Source: Elysia marginata (taxonomy: Eukaryota; Mollusca; Gastropoda; Plakobranchidae). From it: 26,118 bases of DNA. The stretch lies in assembly GCA_019649035.1 (NCBI GenBank), contig BMAT01008710.1:69762-95879 (forward strand), in the 5' to 3' direction. Below the pieces are notes generated by a model, which saw nothing but the letters and a program-made list of their open reading frames with translations, ran no database searches and was not told the DNA's origin. Positions 1 through 9,301 of this stretch are shown here, in pieces. Each line of letters opens with the position of its first letter. Positions within the stretch are counted from its first letter, which is position 1. Position numbers and translations under genes: made by a program.

Positions 1-471
1 GCCCCTGCATGGTCTGCTCTTTTCTTCATCATGATCATCTTATTGGGATTGGATAGTCAGGTAGGCTGGGGATGTTATCAGCAAGACACACTTGTTTTGG
101 GTTTATTTTTTTAGTTAGCTGTTTCAGAAAGTAATCCATCTTGAATAAATTAATGAAAAACAAAAAAGAACTATTCATGGTTTTTAAAGGGGCCAAACAG
201 GAGTAAAGTGTAGGATAACCTTGTATGGCATTAGTTTTAAAAAGCATCAACTACTCTTTTACTGATATAATGCTTGTCATATCGAAATTTTTGCTCATAT
301 AATCATGTTTACTTAAAATAGATAACAAGCCACGCTTTTTGCATTGTGTTTTTAAACACACAACATAATATTTCAAAAGCTATATTGACATTTTTGGTTA
401 AAAAAATTTAATGACATTTTGTCCTTACCTCTTTTTCCTTCTCCTCCTTCCCACCATCATCATCATCATCG

Positions 472-506
<35 letters not shown>

Positions 507-1134
507 GTCGTCGTCGTCGTCATTATTACCATCGTCTTCTGTATTAATTATTATCCAATCATCTTAATACAACTTATGTCAGCATTTCGTATAGAAAGCC
601 ATTAGCAATCATAACACCAAAGTTTTTAGCCCATTAGTTTAAATTTTATTGGCTGTAAGATTTAATTGATCAAAACTCCTACATGTCTTGCAATCAAATA
701 TGATAGATATTTGATTTTGAAAACTAAATGAAGATTTTTTTGTATTATTTTTAATTGAACAGAAACCCAAGTCACTTTTTACATAGAATTATTGTTATTG
801 GAGACAAATTATGGGTTAAGAATCAATGGGAAATTATTGCTCTGAATAATCATCATCAAATGTGAAAAATGTTTTTATTGCACATGTTTAAATTGGTCAA
901 AATACGAACGTGATGTTGTGAATCAGTCTTTAATGGCTTTTTAAATCAAATCCCAATAGTTTGAAGCCTTTTAAGTTTTTTTTGCATTCATTTTTTTTTT
1001 CAAAGTACTTTTATGAAAATTTAAAGTGTATGGTGATTAAAAATTGTGATGATGTATATATCTTGCTCTCTTCCTTCTATAAATTGTTTTATTCACAAAG
1101 ATGAACAGCAGGCTAATATTTTGTGTCTCTACAG
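1..1134 (+). other. Intron of the SLC6 gene, 3' portion
   Basis: AT-rich sequence without recognisable coding content, running into the acceptor of exon A. It holds the CAT microsatellite listed separately. The conserved TM1-TM8 exons must lie left of the window. Confidence 0.8.
452..523 (+). repeat. Interrupted (CAT)n / (CGT)n trinucleotide microsatellite
   Basis: About 24 near-perfect trinucleotide units, mostly CAT, changing to a block of CGT at the 3' end. It lies in the SLC6 intron. The poly-Ile/Val ORF across it is a repeat artefact. Confidence 0.95.
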
Positions 1135-1272
1135 TTTGTCGGTGTTGAGGGCTTTATAACAGCCTGTGTGGACTTGTATCCAAGATTCCTGAGACGCAAC
1201 CATAATAAAGAGATATTTATCGCTTTTGTCTGTATCATCTGCTTCTGCATCGGTCTCTCTATGGTGACTGAG
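1135..1272 (+). CDS. SLC6: SLC6 exon A: end of TM8, loop, TM9
   Basis: 46 codons in phase 0, preceded by a pyrimidine-rich acceptor ending CTACAG and followed by the donor GTGAGA. It starts [16 protein letters not shown], the conserved SLC6 stretch at the end of TM8. It continues with basic residues (RFLRRNH) and a hydrophobic TM9 segment (about residues 28-43) ending MVTE, which joins GGMY of the next exon as in known family members. Confidence 0.93.
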
Positions 1273-4200
1273 GTGAGACAAGATCTTCCGAACTCACTAA
1301 TTGCTGCGATAGGTTTTATATGAGTGTACCAATTCTGTTATAAGGTGCTATGGTTTGAAAGACTCTAAAATTTGTTCACTCATTTGGTTTGATTGACTTT
1401 AGTAACCAAAAAAAGGTTTGCGCAAAAGTTGCAATAACCTGCTAAATACATCATGTTAAAAAATCACATAACTGGATAGTATGATAAAGTAACGATAAAT
1501 AAATATTAGTCTATGTTTCTTAAAGATTTACATGTCCCTGTCTTGGTCTAAGTCATTTATATTATGGATTTTTTGAAATTATGCAATTTATGCTTCTGTA
1601 GGAAGGGAAAATTTAGATGGAATTGGGGATCCTCCTTACAGAATCTTATGAATAAAAGAAGAGTAGTCTGGTGGTTGACATGTTGATATTTTTCTTATGA
1701 AAGACTTTGATTTGCTGTATTTTTAATAGATTTTTAAAATCATATCAATGGAATATTGCAGTTATATATTTGGGTGTAATAAGTTTGAAGGAGGTTCAGA
1801 AAACAGTACATGAATTATTGCAACAAAAAACAAAATTGGATAATGATTACCTAGAATGCAAAGTTACACTTTAAGCGGTGTAGGAAACTAATAGTCCCTG
1901 CCTTTTGAAGCCGAGAAACCTAGTATTAGGAGTATAGAAAAAGAAAAACATTAGGTTAACAGTCCTACTTACAATTGCAAAAAATTATTTTAAATTTTCC
2001 TTTTCAAGTTCAAAAGTTATACAACAAAAGTTTTAATCTCTTAGATATTTTGAGCTGGGATGATTCAAATATTTCGTTTACTCAAATTAAATTTACATTA
2101 CATTTTTATCCTTCCTTTGTAATGTATAATGTTAAGCATAAGCTCGTATTTTTTAAAATTAAGTTCATATTGCGTTGAAAATATATAGAGTGGATTGTAA
2201 CTACTTTCATCCTATTCTAGGATGAAAGCAAATTTGAAAACTATTCTAATTTAATCAAACAGGGTGGCATGTACGTTTTCCAGCTGTTTGATTACTACTC
2301 TGCCAGCAGAATTGTCATGGTCGTAGCAACCATAGAATGTTTGGTTGTAGCCTATGTATATGGTATGTATATTTTATCTTTGTCTATTCCTATGTCTCTT
2401 TATAATTAGTAAACTTAAGTTTCTAGTTGAGATTAAGGTTTGAAGAAAGTGCTCTGTAGCTACTGAGGCTTCTTGTAATTTTATCGTAAACTTACATATT
2501 TTTATCTTTAACAAAGCAATATCTACCTGGTACTTTACATTACGATTCAATTTCAGGCGTTGAACGTTTCTTGGACAACGTGCAGTTTATGTTAGGTTTT
2601 CAAGGAAACACGTTCAACAAAATCTTCAGAGAGATTGTCAAAGCTTTTTGGACGGTACTCAGCCCAACATTCACTATGGTGAGTTTTAACTAATGATTAC
2701 AGATATATTATTACGATTGTTGTTTTTTATGCTATTTTGGTGACCATGACTGTGCTATTTCTGCAGTTTACTTTTTAAAAATTATTCTTAAAATAAGTAT
2801 TGTTTCTAACAATTTTACTCAAATTTTTCTTAATATCAAACAGTTTAAAATTGAATTATAAGCACGCTGTGTTTAGTATGAGGCAATGAAATCCTGTCAA
2901 TGAAACATTAGATTAAAAGCCATAATGATTTGCCATTTCAGTGCATATTGTATCGCAGGCAGCCACCAGAGTGAAATAATTGTGCTGAAAATATTTTTGC
3001 TCTAGGTTATTAGGTGCTTTTGACAAGGATTAAGATAATCTAGATTACGGAAATGGTAGAAGCAATGAATGCAAACATTTCTTCCTGTCATGTCTTAGAC
3101 ATTTGGGTCCTCTTTATAAAGATTTGGGTGTAAAATCATGCCGCAGGCTATGACATAGTTACACAGTTATAGTGGTCACAAATAATAAAATTATAGATTC
3201 TGGAAACAGATAAGTTGTTCAACCGAACCCTTATATCGAACTATGTATCTAGTCTTCTTCACAAATTAACACTTCAAGACATGTTAACAAAAAAATGTTT
3301 TGCAAACTTAAAAGGGTGCTAGTTACATTGGTAATAACCATTATTTGGTTGGATTTAGTCTAGCCTGTGTATCGGCAATATGATTTTTCAGGTGTTTTAA
3401 ATTTGTGAAATAATCTTTGATTGGGCTTTTTTATAAACAGTGTGATTCTGAAGGTAAATTTAGTCTTCACATTATCATTTTAAACTACGATTGGAAAATA
3501 GATGCAAGGAGTACAATGGTTGAAAGTCAAAATCATAATACATTCTTTATAAAGTAACAGTGCTGACTTGTCGTTTAAACGGGTATTTATTTTGTATAGC
3601 CTTTCATATGACGGCATTCATTGTTTTTTTCCTGGTTTTCAGACAATCTTTATCATGGGCTGTGTAAGTTACTCTGAGCTGACTTACAAACGGAAGAGTC
3701 TCCTGTATGAGTATCCATCCTGGGCTATTGGAGTGGGTTGGATGTTGGCTTTGATAAGTGTCGTTCTCATCCCAATTTTTATGGTTCAAAGAATCTTAGT
3801 GACTCCAGGAACTTTTTGGCAGGTAAAGAACTATCTGTTTTTGTTGATTCTTTTTTTTAGTTTTACTGCCATTATCTTGATTTTCAAGCAATACTAGTAT
3901 CATAACCCATGGCACTCAAATCAGTGCAGAAAAATTAAACGCAATTTCCTATGTTTTAGGGATGCACAATCTTTATCTTTTTCATTTTTTTTAAATTTAA
4001 AACTATTGAAAATGTTCTATTTGTGAACATAACAATTTTCTATGGCTTATCAAAGCAAGAATTACTATTGCACAAGTCATACTCATTTTTATTTAAGATC
4101 CAATGCATAGCTTGTTTCCGTTTTTAAAATCATTTTGGACCCCAGATAGTATTTTCAACCAAAAAATGCCAAAATTGTTCAAAAATGCATAGTTAACAAT

Positions 4201-7200
4201 TTCATGAAAGGTCAACAGTGTAAAACTTACTGAGGTGTAGTTAATTTAAGTTTTGCATTTTGTCTCTTCTTTTCTTCATCAAACTCTGTGAACTTCTGTA
4301 ATTTTTTTTTCAGAGATTACGTATCCTTACTACACCTCATTTACAACAACATCAGTTGAGGCCAAATGAAGACATGACTAGGACAGTGTTGTTGGAAACA
4401 GAATTTTTCTCTAATCTGGAAAATCGTATTGAGGTAGCTGGAGCCTTTCGTTTAAAAAAAAAGCTCTTCTTTTTTAAGGGAAGAAAATATTTTGTGGGTC
4501 ATGGTATGAGAAGAACAAAGTGCTATCCATGCATTTTGGGCAAATTTAGTTACAAACATCATTCCACTCGTACAACATTGTTCTTAATGTGGTTTTTGAC
4601 GCATTTTAGAACTGTTTTTGTAGCAGCAGAACTGTGCAGTGATAACTCTTGGATATGATTTTTTTTTAACTTTGCCCAGTGGATAATCACCAACAATTTT
4701 CTTCTCAGTGTGCAATTTTGTGAAGTAAAAAAAAAATATCTTTATACTTTGAGGCTTTTTTTATAGATTGCATGCGTTTTAAATTCTGAAAATATGGCAC
4801 ATTTCTCTTTTTATCTGTTTTTTTAAATTTTTTTTAAAAAACTTTTTAGGGTATGTGGGTAGGGGTGGGAGTGTAATTATTGTCATTATTTCGTAGATTA
4901 AATTAGTCTAGATGTAGAGGACTTTGTAAATGTTTTAATTCTTTTGTAGCAAGTGTCTAAAAGCTGGTCCGATTTGTTTCGGTATTTTTACTTTTACTGA
5001 AGCATGTTAGGATATTTTTAATTACAGTATGATGAAAAAATATGGTAAATGGAAGTTATTTGTTCACCCACAATGAGTTTAACGGCAACATTAAAACTTA
5101 GTCATTGCACTTATTAGTGAAGTCTTTTCAAGCCCTGTAAATGAGTGATAAAACTTAACTAAGTTCTGGGCTATGGTATAATTTTAAAAGATTAGGGAAC
5201 AAAGTGACATTAGAAAACTCCAACTGAAGGTTTTGTGTTACTAATACTGAAAGACTACATCAACCAGTCATGTAGTTAAAGATCTTAATTATTATTGCAA
5301 GTATTTTATGTTACAATATTAGGAAATATATTATTAATTTCAATAAACGCCAGGAAAAATTTACTCAAATTGAAAATCAACATTAATCAGAGGGAATTGA
5401 CTACCAGTACAACACTCTCACTTCTTTTGCAACAATGTTTCGTATTTTAAATTAGGAGTTTTTTTTCAGTCATAAAAGTACCAGCTTTAAAGTATTATCA
5501 TAACTGCATCGCATGGAGAAAACTTCAAGGATAAGCAATTTGAGAGCCAGCCAAGGGCTGGAAAAAAATCAAAGAACAATAAACTATCTGAGCTTGATGA
5601 TTAAAGAATGTAAAGAAGCCCAAAAAAAAACTCCAAGAAGCAGAAAAAATGAGCCCCCCCCCCCTAAAAAAGAGAAAAACAAATCATTATACCATACACA
5701 AGCTACATAAACTTCTATTTTAAATCATTTCTAAAAACCTAAAAATTACAGTTCTTTCAGCTTAAATAGTATTAAAAAGGAAAACATTTCTTTAGTGTTC
5801 AATTTTTTAGTGCTAGTTAACTAAAGCCGTCATTTCTTTAGAGGTGGTGTTTTTATGCAAATTGCGCGTAGTAGCTTTTTCTTTGTAAAATCTTTAAAAA
5901 ATATATATCTCAAGAAAAAAATAGGTTGTGAAACTACTCCGTATGATTCAGATGTCCGAAAATGTGAAAATGTGCTGAGACTCGTTAGAATAGCTGTATT
6001 AATACAACTAACAACCTCCTTTTAGTTTTAGCCTCTTCCTCCCTTTATCTACTACTCTCTACAGTCCCCACCCTTTCAAAATTATTGCATTCTCTTATAA
6101 CGTCAATTCTCGATTAATCCAGAACTATCTACGTAGCTTATCCTCAGAGTCTATACATCACCCTTACCCAACATATTAGGTAGCGATATTTATTTTATGT
6201 TAAACACCTTTCACGCTATACCACTCAATTCAGTAATACTCTTTCAGTAACGGACACTATAGTCAAACAATGCATAATGGCTGCAGTATGTTTGTCCTTC
6301 CCATATCTGGCAACCTCAGCGAACCAACTGATTCTAAAAAGAGCAAAAAATGCGAAAAAAGATTAATCAACAGCTGACCGAACAATACTGACACAGGAGA
6401 TGTCAAAGATGGTGTCATGATTGACCACAGTGGATCCTTTGCCTTTCCCACTTTGACTTATAAAATTAAACCTAAGGGCAAGGTAGGACCCTACATCTCA
6501 GCCCAGTTTTCTCTTTGGTCATCTTGCTTTCAGCGTCGGTAGCGGCAAAATGGAAGTGCGCAAAAGGAGGCACGGCCTATATCCCTGCCTGCCCTAAACA
6601 TCGCAGCTTAGGTTTATAATAACCTCAACAAAATGGACATCACAGACGAATTCTTCCCTCACAGATGTAAAAATACTAAAAATTCTTACAGTATATAAAG
6701 TAATCAATCTTACTCTCAAGTCTAGCTCGAACCCTCAAACCTAGGCCCCCCTTCTCTCTCTATTTCATTCTCTCAATCTCTCTCACCCTCTACTTTTGTT
6801 ACATCTCTTCCTTTTGTAGTTGTACCATGTTTAACCCTAGAATAGAATAGCGATTTAATAACTAACAAAGTCACCATATCACGAGACTGAATTTAAATTT
6901 TTTGGCCCCGTGGTGACGCTGGACAGTTCCATATATACTGAAAATTGGGAAGTGCTCCCTCGCAACTCTTTGGAATGGAGGTTTAGTCATGTTTGAATGA
7001 TTTTACTCAAAGCATGCTTACCTTGTAAAAACTCGAAAATAGTCAAAAAATTTCTAACCACACATAGGTTTTAAAAGGTACGGTAGATATTATTTTTTGT
7101 CAATGTATCGTACAGTACAGCATGAACTAACAAAAATGTTATCTAATCACCTAATCAAACCGGGTCACAAAAAAAATAGAAAGCACAGGAAAAAAAAAAG

Positions 7201-7721
7201 AAAAAGTGCTGATGTATTAAACAAGGTGTCCCAAAATGTAAAAAGGCAATGATATATTAAACCAGGTGTCCCAAAATATGAAAAGGTGCTGATATATTAA
7301 ACCATGTGTCCCAAAATGTGAAAGGGGGTTGTCATATTGAACGATGCATTTGTTCTGAAGTTTTAAATCTTAAAAGTTGAATAAAACTGTCAACATTGAA
7401 TTTAAGAGACTAAAGCTCTTTCTAACTGAAAGTAATGAAAAAATAAAACCTAAAAATTTCACCCCATCGATTTTAGGTGCAGTTTGTGAAAACATCTATT
7501 TTGTTTCTATGTGTTACTTATAATGTGAAAGAGACATTGCATTTTCTTCACTTAGTGCATTGCATTTTTTTCAACAGGAAAAAGATGTTCCCTTGGATCC
7601 CCTGATAACTCCAAATGATGAAACGAAATCAATAGATGTCAATTTCCAAACAGCCAATGGCAAGGACCCTGAGTCATTCAGTAAGCTTTTGGGTGAACAA
7701 AACGGAAGTAGCCCAGTTTAG
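1135..7721 (+). CDS. SLC6: SLC6 sodium/chloride-dependent neurotransmitter transporter, GAT-like, 3' part (six exons)
   Basis: Joined exons 1135-1272, 2263-2362, 2557-2678, 3643-3822, 4314-4433 and 7578-7721 give 267 C-terminal codons and a TAG stop. Every junction agrees in phase (0, 1, 0, 0, 0) with canonical GT and AG. SLC6 signatures appear in order: VGVEGF and VDLYP at the TM8/EL4 end, [22 protein letters not shown] across TM9-TM10 (split between exons A and B), [10 protein letters not shown], then [21 protein letters not shown] as TM12. From memory this fits GABA/taurine/betaine transporters better than monoamine or glycine carriers. The family moves amino acids or transmitters across the plasma membrane with Na+ and Cl-. 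The substrate-site helices TM1, TM3 and TM6 lie upstream of the window, so the substrate cannot be assigned. The protein ends in Ser-Pro-Val, which fits a class I PDZ ligand. Confidence 0.93.
1273..2262 (+). other. SLC6 intron between exons A and B
   Basis: 990 bp of AT-rich sequence with donor GTGAGA and acceptor AAACAG. No repeat family or coding segment was recognised in it. Confidence 0.85.
2263..2362 (+). CDS. SLC6: SLC6 exon B: TM10
   Basis: 100 bp between AAACAG and GTATGT, entering in phase 0 and leaving in phase 1. It encodes [15 protein letters not shown] followed by Arg, then a hydrophobic stretch with the family-typical Glu-Cys (IECLVV) and a Tyr that precedes the split Gly codon. 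The residue after YSAS is normally Gly in GAT-type transporters; here the codon is AGA (Arg). Confidence 0.92.
2557..2678 (+). CDS. SLC6: SLC6 exon C: TM10-TM11 loop and start of TM11
   Basis: 122 bp between TTTCAG and GTGAGT. It completes the split Gly codon, then reads [15 protein letters not shown], the equivalent of the conserved G-x-x-RF-x-DN motif after TM10. It ends in phase 0 with [10 protein letters not shown] at the beginning of TM11. Confidence 0.92.
2679..3642 (+). other. SLC6 intron between exons C and D
   Basis: 964 bp with donor GTGAGT and acceptor TTTTCAG. AT-rich; nothing recognisable inside. Confidence 0.85.
3643..3822 (+). CDS. SLC6: SLC6 exon D: TM11 and TM12
   Basis: 60 codons between TTTTCAG and GTAAAG, phase 0 at both ends. 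It contains the rest of TM11, a short loop with YEYPSW (the family's YP-x-W), then [15 protein letters not shown] as TM12 and the cytoplasmic VTPGTFWQ segment that corresponds to the KGSL/EGTL position in vertebrate SLC6 proteins. Confidence 0.93.
3823..4313 (+). other. SLC6 intron between exons D and E
   Basis: 491 bp, donor GTAAAG, acceptor preceded by a run of nine T. No feature seen inside. Confidence 0.85.
4314..4433 (+). CDS. SLC6: SLC6 exon E: proximal cytoplasmic C-tail
   Basis: 40 codons after a strong polypyrimidine tract and CAG. It starts [20 protein letters not shown], equivalent to the family's (K/Q)RI-x-x-L-x-x-P segment following TM12. The chosen donor is GAG|GTAGCT at 4434, which joins in phase 0 to exon F. 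If this intron is retained the frame stays open to TGA at 4656-4658, adding 74 residues, many of them basic and aromatic. Confidence 0.85.
4434..7577 (+). other. Long last intron of the SLC6 gene
   Basis: 3.1 kb between exons E and F. The first 225 bp remain in frame with exon E. A C9 run sits near 5653. From about 6000 to 6860 the composition shifts to pyrimidine-rich with less AT than its surroundings and includes an open stretch at 6378-6542. This block could be an old insertion, but no ends were found. The 40-bp minisatellite lies near the 3' end. Confidence 0.75.
7201..7355 (+). repeat. 40-bp minisatellite, about 3.5 copies
   Basis: Units start at 7201, 7241 and 7281, each exactly 40 bp, with a degenerate partial unit from 7321. 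Shared core: (G/A)AT(G/A)TATTAAAC, then (A/C)A(G/T)GTGTCCCAAAAT. Units 2 and 3 differ at only a few positions. It lies in the last SLC6 intron, about 220 bp before the acceptor of exon F. Confidence 0.93.
7578..7721 (+). CDS. SLC6: SLC6 exon F: distal C-tail and stop
   Basis: Begins after TTTTTTTCAACAG in phase 0 with [14 protein letters not shown] and stays open for 47 codons to TAG at 7719-7721. The tail is hydrophilic and poorly conserved, as usual in SLC6. It ends GSSPV, giving Ser-x-Val at the C-terminus. Assignment to this gene rests on strand, phase, acceptor quality and acidic/Ser-Thr composition rather than on homology. Confidence 0.75.
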   Translation, partial: EKDVPLDPLITPNDETKSIDVNFQTANGKDPESFSKLLGEQNGSSPV

Positions 7722-9060
7722 TTTAGATGTAAATGTAAGTTCTGTTGTATCCTCACCAAGTTAAAAAAAAGATAATGTTGTCAATTTGAACTAGAGTAGG
7801 CCTTTTTTGTAATTGTTGTTAATTATCATGGTTCTTAATCATGTTGAAATTACTTGTTAAAAGTTAAAATTGAAAAACAATGAAACCTCTTTTTATTCGA
7901 TGTTTAAAAAAGGTTGCCAAAGAAAAGAGTAAGTCAGCATCTTGTCTTTTGTCACAAAGATCATATTTGACCCTTTATATCATATTTGATTTAAGTTATT
8001 TCCTTCATTTAATTGGTTTAAAGTGTTTTAGTCCAAGAAAAATGCACTAGGTGCCCTTGAAATACTTTCATAAGTCTTGCATTGCAACTTAAAAACTGTT
8101 CCTGTACTTTTTTATTGTTCTTAATTTCTTCACTGTTTTGACTTTAAAAGGAGCTTGGATTCATATACTTGTATTGGTCTTAAATTAAGCTGGAATGACA
8201 AATTTACATTTTTGGCTGTTATTTCCTTTTTTTTTAATTTGTTTTAAGTATCAGCAATTTTATGTTTCACATAGTTAGGTCTATCTATTATGAGATGTCT
8301 GTCTGAAAAATAAAAAAGGAAATGGTTATCATATAAAATTTTAAAATGCTGGGGTTTTTTTTATTTCTCCAAATTCGAATATGTTTTCATTTAACTTTAT
8401 ATCACTTTTTACATCCCAATTTTTAAATGATACTGAGCTACAGTACAAGTAGAAAATATGTCTTTATTCTTTATGATTTTTTAAATTCCTATTCAGTTTT
8501 TGTGTCTGTTTTAGTTTAGAAATCACAGAACTAGTTATGACTTAGAAAAAAAGCCAGAGAACATTGTTGCAAAACTTATGTACAGTTAAAGAAGTCAATA
8601 GCTGTTTGAATAATAATGAAACTGTTGCTAAAATATTATTCTTACACTGAATGTTGTAAATAATACTTGTTATAAAACAAGAGAAAAAAACAAGCATTAT
8701 GCATAAATTATGATGATTATGCTTTAGTCTATTTTTTCATGTACAAACAAAAATTTATTTTTGCACTTAGCCTTCACAATCTGGTATAAATGCACAATTG
8801 ACTTTTTAAAAAATACTACAGAAGAAAATTTGTTTATCTTTTTGTGCTTGATCAACCAATTATGTAAGGTTGATGTTTTTTCATTAGTATAAATGCTTCA
8901 AAGCTATTATAATTTTTTTTTTATTCTTTTATGTATATATAGGCCTGTATTATTATTATTTCATAAAGATTCCCTTCACCTTTATTAACGGGAGATCTCA
9001 TTATTTTACTCACTATCTCACTATTTTATGGAAATTACTTAAATTATCTTATACTGCTCT
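7722..9060 (+). other. SLC6 3' UTR and downstream AT-rich sequence
   Basis: No coding feature. The transcript probably ends near 8.35 kb, judged from the AATAAA at 8309. The rest is AT-rich sequence with long T runs and no recognised element. Confidence 0.6.
8309..8314 (+). terminator. Candidate polyadenylation signal of the SLC6 gene
   Basis: AATAAA 588 bp after the stop, followed about 35 bp later by TGCTGGGG and a T8 run, a plausible GU/U-rich downstream element. Other AATAAA hexamers occur by chance in this AT-rich DNA, so this is only the best-placed candidate. Confidence 0.35.
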
Positions 9061-9067
9061 AGTAATT

Positions 9068-9301
9068 TTAGCAGTGGCTCAAGCAGTAGGGCCATTGACA
9101 ACTACTAAAAAAGGCACTATAGAGGTCCTTAGCTCGATTCAAAATGCAGGCAAATTTTAAACCCTCCCTTGTGTGCTCACTCAGCCCTAATCAGGTAGCT
9201 AGGTCTCATAAGACTCGGCCGAAGTAAAGATGTCAAGGCTACCTCACTATGCGGTGTGCCAGGAAAAATGAGTACCCTACTGTTTTTTCCGAACACTCAT
9301 A
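9068..9301 (+). mobile_element. tRNA-derived SINE, copy 1
   Basis: A diverged tRNA-like head has an A-box-like segment at 9074-9090 (GTGGCTCAAGCAGTAGG) and a B-box-like AGCTCGATTC at 9131-9140. It is followed by a body shared with 21.8 kb: AGCTAGGTCTC-x-TAAGACTC, then CGAA(A)GTAAA, then CTACCTCACTATGC. Both copies end close to ACACTCAT. SINEs are non-autonomous and rely on a LINE partner. Target duplications were not found, so the exact ends are approximate. Confidence 0.7.

Noticed and set aside
411-605. ORF rich in Ile and Val on the + strand
   Set aside because: It is the CAT/CGT microsatellite read in one frame.
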